64,000 nucleotides of DNA. It comes from Symmachiella macrocystis. Its GTDB lineage: Bacteria; Planctomycetota; Planctomycetia; Planctomycetales; Planctomycetaceae. The stretch spans positions 248,001-312,000 of the forward strand of contig NZ_SJPP01000003.1 of NCBI RefSeq assembly GCF_007860075.1, read 5' to 3'. The position numbers and the translations under genes are program-made. Shown in pieces: positions 8,830 to 18,417 of this stretch; the first letter of the stretch is position 1, and every line of letters starts with the position of its first letter. A model generated the notes under the pieces. The model saw only the letters and a list, made by a program, of their open reading frames with translations, was not told where the DNA came from and did not search any database.

Positions 8830-9693
8830 CTACTTTTCTTCGTTGTAGGTACGCACGCTGTCGCCGCCTTCTTTAGCTTTTTCTTCTTCACGTTCCTTGG
8901 ACTTGGTCACAGCAATGGTCACCATACCTTGGGCTGCTTGAAGTTGACGACCGCTGAAGTACGCTTCGTCCGGACGTCCGACGCGATCGAATTTCTTCTG
9001 CGCCAATTCACGCCAGCTCATGTCATTGGCAAGATGCCACGCGGCCGCTTGAACGGCGCCGAAATCGCTGTTGCTACGGCTCGAGCCATAGCTTTCGACC
9101 AATTCCAACAATGGTCCGTTGCTGGTGAATTCTTCCAACGGTTTGATTTCGTATTCCATTTTGGGACGCGGCTCGGCTTTACCATGCTCGAGGCAAACCG
9201 TCTTGATTTTGATCTTCGCGGTTTTTTCAGCAGGTACGGAAAATAATCCGCCGCCACCACCGCCACCACCAAATCCGCCACCACCACCACCGAACCCGCC
9301 GCCGCCGCCAACCGCTTGGCCGCCACCGCCGCCGCCTTGTCCGCCAAAGCCACCGCCACCGCCACCGACATTCCCGCCGGCACCGCCAATTTGTTTCATC
9401 ACGTGCACAGCCGCGAATGCCTTCGGCATTTGGATCGTCAACGGCTTGTCACCCGTATTGGTGATGAACAGGTTTCCGCCTTTGGAATCCTTGGCAATGT
9501 ACGAAACGTCCAACGACTTTTGCTCAATCCCATCGAACAGCGGCACGACATCCGCAGTCGGATCGAGGGTCAATTTGGTAATGGCTCGGGATTTCGACGC
9601 CCCTGTGAGCGTGACAACACCGGCGATTGATAAACAAGTCATCAATAACGCGGTTCGTCCTCGAAACGGCTTGCTAAGGAATCGCGGCAACAT
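8830..9693 (-). CDS. Secreted protein with Gly-rich linker, function unknown
   Basis: The start at ATG 9693 is preceded by AAAGGAAA at good distance; an upstream in-frame ATG lacks such a site. The 287-residue product has a signal peptide (basic start, hydrophobic core about residues 17-34, likely cleavage after SRA). A compact region around residues 40-110 resembles an immunoglobulin-like or adhesion fold by strand pattern only. It is followed by a run of almost pure Gly with a few Phe, Ala and Gln (about 120-160) and a hydrophilic tail ending in charged residues. I do not recognise a family. It is transcribed alone and ends at a strong terminator. The long GGC/GGT run is prone to slippage, so its length may vary between strains. 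Confidence 0.7.
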   Translation of the reverse strand: MLPRFLSKPFRGRTALLMTCLSIAGVVTLTGASKSRAITKLTLDPTADVVPLFDGIEQKSLDVSYIAKDSKGGNLFITNTGDKPLTIQMPKAFAAVHVMKQIGGAGGNVGGGGGGFGGQGGGGGGQAVGGGGGFGGGGGGFGGGGGGGGLFSVPAEKTAKIKIKTVCLEHGKAEPRPKMEYEIKPLEEFTSNGPLLELVESYGSSRSNSDFGAVQAAAWHLANDMSWRELAQKKFDRVGRPDEAYFSGRQLQAAQGMVTIAVTKSKEREEEKAKEGGDSVRTYNEEK

Positions 9694-10453
9694 GGAACAT
9701 TTCCTTTCACGGAACGACGGCAATTTTGTTATTCGCCGGAAACTAAGGCACGGAAATCTGCACAGAACTTTTGCTAAAGAAATCGCAGGAATTCAACCAT
9801 TCCCTCTATTTACCCTAGACTTACATAAAATTGTATCGCGCCGTCGCCGGCTCGATCAACAATAAGTTTAATGAACTTGGGATATTTTCCCAGATTCATC
9901 CCACCTCAAAGCCAAAAAACGGGATTCGCGGGCTGTCATACTGCTAGTTTCGACTGCAAACCTTGCGTCAACACATCACAGCCGAGAATCAGGCCATCGC
10001 GAGCATTGCCCAACACAGCTGCGTTTTCCGCACTGTCACCCGACGACTTCGCTAAACGCTAACGAAACAACGGAAAAAAAGAGGCTTCCCGCGATATCGA
10101 CGACAAACAAGCGAACCTATGATATTCCTGCCAGCCGTAAACAACTCAACGTAGACAGAGTGTTCGCTTCGCTCGTGCTATTCCGGTTCATAGGTCATAA
10201 CGTAGAAACCCCGAACATTTCACACCGATTTTAGCGATTTCCAAGAGAATCTTTTCCCAACCGCACCGTACGCCAGAAAAGAGACGTTACAGTCGGCAAA
10301 ACCGTTAGGACTGTGCTGGCCCCGTGCAATGAACACCAAGTAGCAAACAGCGAGACACTTGAAGCCACGTTCCCTGCCGGTATCATGACCAAATTGCCCG
10401 GCGACCACCGGGCGGTACGCTAAGAATTCGACACGGACATTGAGGAATCCAGC
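9694..10453. other. Intergenic region, no gene recognised
   Basis: This stretch of about 760 bases separates the start of the Gly-rich gene from the small Lys-rich gene. A 63-codon frame at 9871-10062 has no ribosome site and no sequence character of a protein. An imperfect hairpin lies at about 9868-9898. Promoters for both flanking genes should be here, but I cannot point to a reliable -35/-10 pair. Confidence 0.5.
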
Positions 10454-10615
10454 ATGACGGGCTACACAGTACACACCGGATCGACGGACGCATTTGCCAA
10501 TAATTACGACCAGATTTTTGGCGCGAAGAAGGCGGCAAAGAAAAAGACCTCTCCGAAAAAGAAGTCCCCCAAAGTCGCCGCGAAGAAGAAAAAACGCGCA
10601 CAACCAAAAAAGTAA
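10454..10615 (+). CDS. Small Lys-rich protein with VHTGS N-terminal motif
   Basis: A GAGGA site lies 8 bases before the ATG at 10454, and the frame encodes 53 residues. The first 25 residues (MTGYTVHTGSTDAFANNYDQ, then IFGA) look like a short folded or binding motif, and the remainder is a histone-H1-like tail with 15 Lys among Ala, Pro and Ser. I recall similar small proteins, VHTGS plus a ...W/Y-D-x-IFG segment plus a Lys tail, from several planctomycete genomes, usually as hypothetical proteins; I cannot verify that here. The charge pattern suggests nucleic-acid binding. It is single, flanked by non-coding DNA on the left and a convergent oxidoreductase gene on the right. Confidence 0.75.
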   Translation: MTGYTVHTGSTDAFANNYDQIFGAKKAAKKKTSPKKKSPKVAAKKKKRAQPKK

Positions 10616-10668
10616 ACCGCGTTTCTCAATGGGGGCAATCCTCAGCACCAGCCAGTCAAGCGGTCTGC

Positions 10669-11778
10669 TTACGTCTCCAATCCACTTGGCAATGTCACCC
10701 AACTTCGGTTGTCGAATGATTCCAACACCGCATCTGCGATCCGCTGCGCACTGGCTCCATCATCGAATCCCGGGACGGCATCGCGCTGTTCGATGATCGC
10801 CGAGACGAGTTCGTAGACCAGATCGTACCGGAAGACCGTGGCGGGTACGCCCTGGCTGGGATCACGGGGGCTGCCGTCCGGCGTGAGGAACTCCGCAGGC
10901 ACATCGACTTTTTCTAGCGACTCGCCCCCCTTGCCCAGCAAAATCGTATTCGGCTCAGTGAGTTGGTACACGGCCGAGCCTTCACTGCCATTCACCTCGG
11001 CCCATTCCCGCCCGAAGCCTCCGAAGTGATAGCCCTTCATCACCGTGCTTCCCTCGAACACACCGACTGCACCTCCAGAGAATTGACCGATCAATGCCGA
11101 CCAATCGTCGACATCCGATGGCGGACACGCTTGACCATCGGCCGTCTTTTCGCGCGTTGCGTATTGCGCAATGGCACCGCAGACAGCCGTCATCGGCCCC
11201 ATCAAGTCCTGTGCGAAATCGATGCGATGGATTGTCATATCGAACAGATCCCCCGCTCCGGCCAATTTTTTAGATTGTCGCCAGCCCCAACTCGTTTCCG
11301 GTAAATCCAGAAAACGCTGGCTACGAAAATGCCGCGGCACACCCAGCGCGCCCGTCGCAACCAGATGCTTCAAATACCGCATCGACGGCGCAAACCGATA
11401 CGTAAAAGCGGTCATATGCCGGACCCCTTGGTCGCGGGCGGCCTGATACATCTCCAGCGATTCGGCGAAATTCAGCCCCAACGGTTTTTCGCACATCACA
11501 TGTTTGCCCCCGGCAATACAGGCCAGCGCAATCTCCTTGTGCGTGAAATTGGGGGTGGCAATGATCACCGCATCGACATCGGGATCAGCCGCCAATTCTT
11601 TGTAGTCGGTCGTACACCGCGTTGGTCCCCAATCGGTTTGACGCTGCTGCATCAAGTCGGCATTGGGGTCGCAAATCGCCACGAGTTCGGCGCGAGGATC
11701 GATCTTGATGCCGGGAACATGGTGGTAGTCGGAAACAGCGCCGGCACCGATAATGCCGAAACGAATGGGAGCGGGCAT
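10669..11778 (-). CDS. Gfo/Idh/MocA family oxidoreductase
   Basis: This 369-residue protein has an N-terminal Rossmann fold with GIIGAGAVSDYHH (residues 8-20) for NAD(P) binding, the family's CEKPLG motif near residue 95 where the Lys takes part in catalysis, and a C-terminal alpha/beta substrate domain from about residue 125. Members oxidise or reduce hydroxyl groups of sugars, inositols or related compounds. There is no Tat signal, unlike many planctomycete members, so it is predicted cytosolic. It starts at ATG 11778 and appears monocistronic. Neighbours do not identify a substrate, so no gene name is given. Confidence 0.85.
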   Translation of the reverse strand: MPAPIRFGIIGAGAVSDYHHVPGIKIDPRAELVAICDPNADLMQQRQTDWGPTRCTTDYKELAADPDVDAVIIATPNFTHKEIALACIAGGKHVMCEKPLGLNFAESLEMYQAARDQGVRHMTAFTYRFAPSMRYLKHLVATGALGVPRHFRSQRFLDLPETSWGWRQSKKLAGAGDLFDMTIHRIDFAQDLMGPMTAVCGAIAQYATREKTADGQACPPSDVDDWSALIGQFSGGAVGVFEGSTVMKGYHFGGFGREWAEVNGSEGSAVYQLTEPNTILLGKGGESLEKVDVPAEFLTPDGSPRDPSQGVPATVFRYDLVYELVSAIIEQRDAVPGFDDGASAQRIADAVLESFDNRSWVTLPSGLET

Positions 11779-11891
11779 GGGAGGAACTAGGCCTTCGACT
11801 GTAGTCTTTAGGAATGCTCAATGCGGGCGTTTGGTTTTAGACTGTAAGGACGTTCGCCCGCTTTCGCAAGGATTGGCCCGGCAGCAGTCCG

Positions 11892-13214
11892 TTAGGAATT
11901 CTCTTCGATGCTCTTGCCAGTTATCAATTGATTCACAACCGTAAGCGCCGCTTCGCGGGTGGTGATTTCAACGTCCAATTGGCGGTCACGGATCGAATCG
12001 AGAATTTCCTTGAATCCCGGTCCCGGCGACAAACCGGCCGCAATCAAATCGCCGCCGTTAATCAATTCGGGAGGATTGAGTTCATCAGCGGGCGTTTCCT
12101 CATAGAAGCGTTCGGTGAATTCGACAGCGGTCAAATCCACCTCGGCCGCGACGGCGGCAACCCGGTTCAGCATGAGCAATTCCTTCGCGCCCGGCTTTAC
12201 CAATAACCGTTTGAGCGCGTGCAGCGGAAGTTGCGGAGCATCGCGAAGAACGTGTTGCTGCTGGACCAGCCAACAGATCCGTTCAGTTTGCTGGTTCGAT
12301 AATTTCAAGCGGCGGCAAATTTGCTCGACCACCTCCGCACGCGCTGCGTCGCGGGCAGCGGGAGAATCGTTTTCTCGACCCTGCTGAGTGGGGACTTCTC
12401 GCAGCAAGATGGCAAAGGCCAACTCAAACGACATCTCCGAATGTCCAGCTAACATCCGCAAGGTTCTGCCCCAGTGCTCGGCCGAATCGACTTCGTTCAA
12501 GTTGGGGATGATCTCCGGCAATATCATCCGCAGCAGCCCCAATTCGCGCAACGATTCCAACGCCCGCACCCGCCGAGGGCAAACCAGCATACGTGCTAAT
12601 TCATGGAAGATGCGTTCAACGCTGACCACTGCGATTTCCGTAGCCATCTCCGCAATCGCCGCCGCAGTGGCTGGATCGAGTGTGAATTCTAAAGTCGCTG
12701 CGATCCGTACCGCGCGGAGCATCCGCAATTTGTCTTCCGTGATGCGATGATGCGCGTCGCCAATCGCCCGCACGATACCTAACCGCAGATCCTCCTGCCC
12801 GCCCACAAAATCTAGAACCTCATTTTTGAGCGGATCATAGAACATGCCGTTGATGGTAAAATCGCGCCGCCGGGCGTCTTCTTCGGGCGTGCAGTATTGT
12901 ACGGAATCGGGGCGACGGCCATCGAGATACGGGCCTTCCTTGCGAAACGTGGCGACCTCGACGTTGTCTTCGCTACGCGGCGCCGTCACCAGCATCACAC
13001 CAAAACTGGCCCCCACGGGCACCGTGCGATGCCTTCCAAAAACTTTACGGACTTCGTCCGGACGCGCATTGGTAGCGACGTCATAATCCGAAGGTTCGCG
13101 TCCCAACAACGCATCGCGCACACACCCGCCCGCCCACAATGCTTGGTACCCCGCTTCATGCAATTCCCGCGCAACGTAGAGGGCAAACTCGCGGCGGGTA
13201 TTGCTGGTGGTCAT
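11892..13214 (-). CDS. CCA-adding enzyme / poly(A) polymerase family nucleotidyltransferase
   Basis: The chosen ATG at 13214 gives 440 residues starting directly before the conserved head; the frame is open further upstream to 13328 but that part is unlike the family. The class II nucleotidyltransferase signature GGCVRDALLGREPSDYD is at residues 29-45, with metal-binding Asp43 and Asp45. It is followed by the RRDFTINGM block and a helical neck/body that recognises RNA. Such proteins add or repair the tRNA 3'-CCA end, or add poly(A) tails; the two activities cannot be separated by eye. No HD domain is evident. A repeat element with inverted ends sits upstream at 13335-13410. Confidence 0.85.
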   Translation of the reverse strand: MTTSNTRREFALYVARELHEAGYQALWAGGCVRDALLGREPSDYDVATNARPDEVRKVFGRHRTVPVGASFGVMLVTAPRSEDNVEVATFRKEGPYLDGRRPDSVQYCTPEEDARRRDFTINGMFYDPLKNEVLDFVGGQEDLRLGIVRAIGDAHHRITEDKLRMLRAVRIAATLEFTLDPATAAAIAEMATEIAVVSVERIFHELARMLVCPRRVRALESLRELGLLRMILPEIIPNLNEVDSAEHWGRTLRMLAGHSEMSFELAFAILLREVPTQQGRENDSPAARDAARAEVVEQICRRLKLSNQQTERICWLVQQQHVLRDAPQLPLHALKRLLVKPGAKELLMLNRVAAVAAEVDLTAVEFTERFYEETPADELNPPELINGGDLIAAGLSPGPGFKEILDSIRDRQLDVEITTREAALTVVNQLITGKSIEENS

Positions 13215-13334
13215 ATTCTCAACTCTCTGGGTGGCTGCTTTGCATTTTAGGCCGAAGCCGCGACCGGGCAAAGCCACAGCCGACAAGACACGCCCCACAG
13301 CCACTAGGTTCCAGGTTGCCATCGCCAAGAACCT

Positions 13335-13410
13335 GTTTCAAAACCCGGTTGCGCTTGTTCCGGAAACTTACATTCTAGTATCAGCGAGATGCGTCAGAGG
13401 GTTTTGAAAC
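13335..13410. repeat. Dispersed 76-bp element with inverted ends, copy 1
   Basis: The element starts GTTTCAAAACCC and ends GGGTTTTGAAAC, a perfect 12-bp terminal inverted repeat. Its interior shares GCGCTTGTTC, a CAG and GCGTCAGA-type segment with a second copy at 48318-48394. It lies between the nucleotidyltransferase start and the phosphofructokinase terminator. It has no coding capacity, so it resembles a miniature mobile element or an RNA-forming repeat. Confidence 0.75.
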
Positions 13411-13421
13411 TACTTCAAGAC

Positions 13422-13462
13422 AAAAAAACGGCGAGCGGAAACGTGATGGTTCCCACTCGCCG
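13422..13462 (-). terminator. Intrinsic terminator of the phosphofructokinase gene
   Basis: On the minus strand a 13-position stem (CGGCGAG with CTCGCCG, extended by further pairs) is followed by seven T residues. It lies about 60 bases past the phosphofructokinase stop codon. Confidence 0.88.
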
Positions 13463-13523
13463 AATACCATTGACTACTAAGCCGGTCGCCGCCGTTGGGT
13501 GACCGAACCATACGACGCAACGC

Positions 13524-14588
13524 TTACGGAGTGTGGTTGGGATCGGCGTCGTATTTGAAGAATTCTCCCGCTTCGCGCATGAATTCCAGGTCCAAGGTGC
13601 GGAGCGTACCCACCGCTTCGGATAATGGGGCGTCGACAATACCCATGCCTCGCAAGGCGACCATGCGGCCATATTGACGGTTGAGCACTAACCGAGCGGC
13701 ATTGATTCCCAAACGGGTCCCCAACACGCGGTCGTAGGCGCTGGGCGGACCACCGCGCTGCAAGTGACCCAATGTGACGGCCCGCGTTTCGATTCCGGTC
13801 CGTTCTTCAATGACTTCAGCCAAGGTATCGCCAATCCCGCCAAGTTTCACATGACCAAAGTCATCCACTTCGGCGTCCTGTGTGACCATACCGCTTTGCG
13901 GCAACTTGGCCCCTTCGCTGGCGATGATCAGGCCGTACGACTTGCCTTCCGCACGACGCGCTTTGAGAATATTGCACATCTCGTCGATGTCGACTTCGAC
14001 TTCCGGCACGAGAATAAAGTCGGCGGCGGTCGCAATTCCGGCGAAACAGGCGATCCACCCGGCGTGGCGTCCCATGGTTTCGATGACCATCACACGACGA
14101 TGCGACTCGGCTGTCGTCCGCAAACGGTCCACCGATTCCATCACGATATTGATCGACGTATCAAAGCCAAACGTAAAGTCGGTGCAACTCAAGTCGTTGT
14201 CGATTGTCTTAGGTACACCAACCACGGGAAACTTGCGTTCCGAATACAACCGGCTGGCAACACCCAATGTGTCGTCACCCCCAATGGCGATGAGCGCATC
14301 CACATCGAGTTCATCAAACGTCTTGATCAAACGATCCGCCAGTTCGGGGTCATCTGGATCTTTATAAGGATTCGTTCGCGAAGACCCCAGAATCGTGCCG
14401 CCACGGGCAATGATTTCATCGGTGTCCTGAACGCAGAGATCTGTAAAATTTCCCTCAATCGCGCCGCGCCAACCTTCAAGCATGCCGATCGATTTTCCGC
14501 CGGCATTGTGAATCGTGCGAACCACTGCGCGAATCACCGGGTTCAGACCGGGACAATCGCCGCCACCGGTCAATAATGCAACTTTCAT
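13524..14588 (-). CDS. 6-phosphofructokinase, probably pyrophosphate-dependent
   Basis: This 354-residue PfkA-family enzyme phosphorylates fructose-6-phosphate in glycolysis, or works reversibly if it uses pyrophosphate. Visible motifs are [11 protein letters not shown] near the start, GGDDTLG at residues 103-109 and PKTIDND at 126-132. ATP enzymes normally have Gly where Asp106 lies; Asp there together with Lys127 is the known signature of pyrophosphate-dependent members, so PPi is the expected phosphoryl donor. The length fits the medium-size group III enzymes found in actinomycetes and relatives. It starts at ATG 14588, ends at a strong terminator and appears to be its own transcription unit. 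Confidence 0.87.
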   Translation of the reverse strand: MKVALLTGGGDCPGLNPVIRAVVRTIHNAGGKSIGMLEGWRGAIEGNFTDLCVQDTDEIIARGGTILGSSRTNPYKDPDDPELADRLIKTFDELDVDALIAIGGDDTLGVASRLYSERKFPVVGVPKTIDNDLSCTDFTFGFDTSINIVMESVDRLRTTAESHRRVMVIETMGRHAGWIACFAGIATAADFILVPEVEVDIDEMCNILKARRAEGKSYGLIIASEGAKLPQSGMVTQDAEVDDFGHVKLGGIGDTLAEVIEERTGIETRAVTLGHLQRGGPPSAYDRVLGTRLGINAARLVLNRQYGRMVALRGMGIVDAPLSEAVGTLRTLDLEFMREAGEFFKYDADPNHTP

Positions 14589-14709
14589 TTTCTCACGTCT
14601 CTCTTGTTTGACAAAAACTAACGGTCCGTCGCTTTGGACTGATCCATTTCGCCACTCAATGTGGCCTATCTACTTGTGCAGTGGTGCTGATCACGACAGG
14701 ACCCGCACG

Positions 14710-16047
14710 TTACCATGTTCGCTCAATAAATGTGGTATCGACTTTGCTCTCGGCGAAGGCGTTGTGATCAAAAATCTTGCGTGCCAGGGGAATTGTCGTA
14801 GCGATCCCTTCCACTTCAAATTCCGCCAACGCCCGCTTCATCGTCGCAATCGCCTCGTCGCGCGTGGGGCGGTGCACAATCAGTTTTCCGATCAAGGAAT
14901 CATAATACGGTCCGACTGTGTAGCCTTCATGAACATGCGAATCCCAACGCACGCCGATCCCACCGGGAACGCGCAATTTCGTGATTTTTCCGGGTGAGCC
15001 GCGAAAATCGTTGTCGGGATCCTCTGCATTCACGCGGACTTCAATAGCGGACCCTTCGCAAGGAATCCCCTTCTGTTTCCAGGGCAACGCCTCCCCCGAA
15101 GCAATGCGAATCTGCTGTTGGATCAAGTCGATGCCGGTCACCATCTCGGTTACCGGATGCTCCACTTGAATCCGCGCGTTCACTTCGATGAAGTAAAACT
15201 GATTGTCCTTGTCGACAATAAATTCGACGGTACCCGCGTTCTGGTAACCCGCCGCTTTAACCAACCGGACAGCCGCCTTACAGATGTCCTGCCGCACGGC
15301 AGTGGGTAAACTCGAAGCGGGGCTTTCTTCGACGACTTTTTGGTGCCGTCGCTGCAAACTGCAATCCCGTTCCCACAGGTGCACCACGTTGCCGTGACTG
15401 TCGGCCAAGATCTGGACTTCGACGTGCCGCGGATGCTCAATGTATTTTTCGAGATACACGCCGCCATCACTAAAGGCACTCTCCGCCTCGGCTGAAGCCG
15501 CCTTGAGGCCCGACTTCAGCGTGATGTCGTTCATCGCCACCCGCATCCCTTTGCCACCCCCACCGGCGGTGGCTTTGATCAGCACCGGATAACCAATGCG
15601 ATTCGCGACCTCCAAGGCCTCCGATTCACTGGCAACCAGTCCGTCACTGCCGGGGACCACGCTGACTTTGGCTTGCTCCGCAATCCCGCGGGCCGTCACC
15701 TTGTCCCCCAACTGTGCCATGGCTTCGTGCGGGGGACCGATAAACTCGATATTGCAACTACGGCAGACTTCGGCGAAATGTGAGTTCTCCGCCAAGAAGC
15801 CGTATCCAGGATGGATAGCTTGGACATTGCCCAGTTCCGCGACGCTGATGATACGGTTGATCATCAGATAGCTGTCGGTCGCGGCAGCCGGGCCGATGCA
15901 ATACGCCTCATCAGCCAATTTCAGATAATGTGCACCGCGGTCCGCCTCGCTGAAGACAGCGACGGACTCAATTCCCAAATCGCGACACGCACGGAGGACC
16001 CGCAAGGCGATTTCACCACGATTGGCGACTAGAATTCGTTGAAACAT
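14710..16047 (-). CDS. accC: Acetyl-CoA carboxylase, biotin carboxylase subunit
   Basis: The ATG at 16047 has AAAGG 5-6 bases upstream and gives the standard [17 protein letters not shown] start; eight further in-frame upstream residues are unlikely. The 445-residue enzyme carboxylates the biotin of AccB using ATP and bicarbonate, the first step of fatty-acid synthesis. It has the preATP-grasp domain, the ATP-grasp glycine loop GGGGKGM near residue 165, the catalytic stretch [14 protein letters not shown] near 285 and the C-terminal biotin-carboxylase domain. It follows accB on the same strand after an unusually long 400-base gap, so it may have its own promoter or a structured leader. Confidence 0.95.
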   Translation of the reverse strand: MFQRILVANRGEIALRVLRACRDLGIESVAVFSEADRGAHYLKLADEAYCIGPAAATDSYLMINRIISVAELGNVQAIHPGYGFLAENSHFAEVCRSCNIEFIGPPHEAMAQLGDKVTARGIAEQAKVSVVPGSDGLVASESEALEVANRIGYPVLIKATAGGGGKGMRVAMNDITLKSGLKAASAEAESAFSDGGVYLEKYIEHPRHVEVQILADSHGNVVHLWERDCSLQRRHQKVVEESPASSLPTAVRQDICKAAVRLVKAAGYQNAGTVEFIVDKDNQFYFIEVNARIQVEHPVTEMVTGIDLIQQQIRIASGEALPWKQKGIPCEGSAIEVRVNAEDPDNDFRGSPGKITKLRVPGGIGVRWDSHVHEGYTVGPYYDSLIGKLIVHRPTRDEAIATMKRALAEFEVEGIATTIPLARKIFDHNAFAESKVDTTFIERTW

Positions 16048-16447
16048 GGCACCTTTGTGGGTCGCGCCCACCTCGCGCTCATTTCGTCTCGCTCAACGGC
16101 ACCAGGACCGTTTCACTCGACGTGCGATAGTTCTGTTTTCGACAACTGGTTCCGTAATAACTGCTCGACCTCAAATTCCCTTGGCCGCTGCGGATTGATG
16201 CGTGATGTCACACATCAACACAAATCCGGCGACTTTACTTTCATGCGCAGGCTGTGAGCCGTACCACTGCGGCCCTCACCACAGCGACCCGTCCTCAAAT
16301 CCTCTTGCGCACCCATTCCTCTTGCGGCGACTGACACCTCAGAGAAATCGCGCCACCATACGCAATTCTCGTTCCCGTCGGTCGTGGCGAGTGGCATCCG
16401 GTCAACTCTTCGTTTTACCGGTTTCGCGTTCTGGCCGAAATCGCGAA
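16048..16447. other. Long accB-accC intergenic gap
   Basis: About 400 bases separate accB from accC, whereas these genes are usually adjacent. No frame here looks protein-like. I see no strong hairpin with a U-tract, so nothing shows that transcription stops between the genes. Confidence 0.5.
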
Positions 16448-16921
<474 letters not shown>

Positions 16922-17058
16922 GTGTTTCGTTCCTATTATTCATTTTGACGACTCACAAGTGCTGCCTCGGACTGCGCTGGGATGCGCCGTTCCGCCAGAC
17001 ACCGAAAGCCGCTGGAGTTCTAATGAGTTTCGCGTTATCTGAAGTTACGCGTTATCGG

Positions 17059-18159
17059 TCAGCTCAAGACAATGTCGTCGAATTTCTTAGGTGAGGAGGT
17101 CAACACATCGTGCCCATCCTTTGTCACCAACACATCATCTTCGATTCGCACTCCTCCCCATCCGGGAAGGTAAATCCCTGGCTCAACCGTCACCACCATG
17201 CCCGGTTTCAATTCCATTTCCGTCATGGAATTCAATCGCGGGCCTTCGTGGATATCCAAGCCCAGACCGTGGCCCAGACCATGATTGAATTTCTTGCCGT
17301 ATCCGGCGTCCTCAATCACTTTTCGAGCAGCCGCATCCACATCGCAGCACCGCGCTCCGGGACGGACATTTCGAATCCCCGCGAGTTGGGCATTTAACAC
17401 AACTCTATATATTTTCTCTAGTTTCGCCGAAATTTTACCGGTCACCAAAACTCGCGTCAAGTCGCTTTTGTACCCCGTTGGCCCATCAGCCCCCCAGTCG
17501 ACCAGCACAAAATCCGCGTCGGAAATCAAGACCCGCCTAGGAGTTGCGTGCGGCAGCGCCGCGTGAGCTCCCACCGCCACAATCGGAGCAAAGCTCGAAC
17601 CAGTTGCTCCGAAGCTCCGCATCGAATGTTCGAGATCATGCGCCACCTGAAGTTCCGTCTGCTCGCCACGGAGGGTTGCTTTGAGAACCTCAAACCCTCT
17701 CTCCGCCTGCGTCACCGCCTCGCGCAGCGCCGCAACTTCCGAGGCATCCTTGCACAGCCGCAATTCTTCCACAAGCCCTGAAACGGGAACGAGTTCCGCA
17801 CTCTTAAGCGCCGTGCGCAGCCCCTCAGACTCATCGACCGTCGTCGAGTTGCTTTCGAAGCCCAGGTTCGCGATTTTTGCCCGCGCGGTAATTTTGGCCG
17901 CAGCGGCGACGATCCCAATCTTTTGCGGACGAATATGAACGTCCAATCCGGGACACTCGTCCGCAATCTGTGTCTCATACCGCCCGTCGCTAATCAAGAC
18001 CGTGGCGTCCTGACTAACCAACAGGAAACTGTCGTCCCCACTAAAACCGGTCAGGTAGGTCACGTTCGTAAAGTTCGTCACTAACAGCGCATCCGCACCG
18101 ACTGCCTTCAACTTGCGCACTACGCCCTTACGACGTTTGACGAAACGGTCCGTAGCCAT
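17059..18159 (-). CDS. M24 family Xaa-Pro aminopeptidase-like metallopeptidase
   Basis: The ATG at 18159 has a strong AGGAG site upstream, so the 18 extra in-frame residues before it are left out. The 366-residue product has an N-terminal creatinase-like domain (about 1-130) and a C-terminal pita-bread domain. The metal ligands of the M24 family are visible: Asp in VLVDWGADG, Asp in GYKSDLTRV, His in HGLGHGLGLDIHEGP, Glu in VTVEPGIYLPG and Glu in GVRIEDD. It should remove N-terminal residues before proline in the cytosol. Peptidases of this type often precede accB-accC in bacteria, as here. Confidence 0.9.
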   Translation of the reverse strand: MATDRFVKRRKGVVRKLKAVGADALLVTNFTNVTYLTGFSGDDSFLLVSQDATVLISDGRYETQIADECPGLDVHIRPQKIGIVAAAAKITARAKIANLGFESNSTTVDESEGLRTALKSAELVPVSGLVEELRLCKDASEVAALREAVTQAERGFEVLKATLRGEQTELQVAHDLEHSMRSFGATGSSFAPIVAVGAHAALPHATPRRVLISDADFVLVDWGADGPTGYKSDLTRVLVTGKISAKLEKIYRVVLNAQLAGIRNVRPGARCCDVDAAARKVIEDAGYGKKFNHGLGHGLGLDIHEGPRLNSMTEMELKPGMVVTVEPGIYLPGWGGVRIEDDVLVTKDGHDVLTSSPKKFDDIVLS

Positions 18160-18224
18160 GGGGGATCTCCTATCCAAGTATTTGCGGCTCACCAGTTGCC
18201 GCCATTTGAGCAATTACGGCCGAA

Positions 18225-18244
18225 TTATTCAACAACCTTGCCGG
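18225..18244 (-). repeat. Copy of the 3' end of the ABC ATPase gene, fossil 1
   Basis: These 20 bases are identical to positions 21710-21729, the last codons and stop of the ABC transporter ATPase gene. Downstream similarity to the region after 20415 continues through the terminator into the PEP-CTERM coding end. It marks a border of an old duplication. Confidence 0.75.
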
Positions 18245-18363
18245 TATCGCGAAATAACAGCAACTATATGGTCGTATCGCTACAGCTAGTTGGTGCGGCC
18301 CCACGTTGTTCGTCTTCCCCCAATCCTCCCACTGTATTTGGGGATGGATGGCTTCAGCGCACG

Positions 18364-18395
18364 AAAAAACCGCCGACGCGCGGGCGCCGACGGTT
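18364..18395 (-). terminator. Intrinsic terminator of PEP-CTERM gene 1
   Basis: On the minus strand an 11-bp stem (AACCGTCGGCG with CGTCGGCGGTT, two G-U pairs) is followed by six T residues. Near-identical structures end the two other PEP-CTERM genes. Confidence 0.85.
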
Positions 18396-18417
18396 GGAAG
18401 TTCTTTGACAATTTGTT

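Noticed and set aside
9240-9375. Possible CRISPR-like or tandem DNA repeat
   Set aside because: The repeats are runs of Gly codons inside a gene, without equal spacers.
9871-10062. 63-codon frame in the non-coding stretch before the small Lys-rich gene
   Set aside because: It has no ribosome site, an odd composition and no similarity pattern.
13764-14576. 270-codon frame opposite the phosphofructokinase gene
   Set aside because: Antisense shadow of a clearly conserved enzyme.
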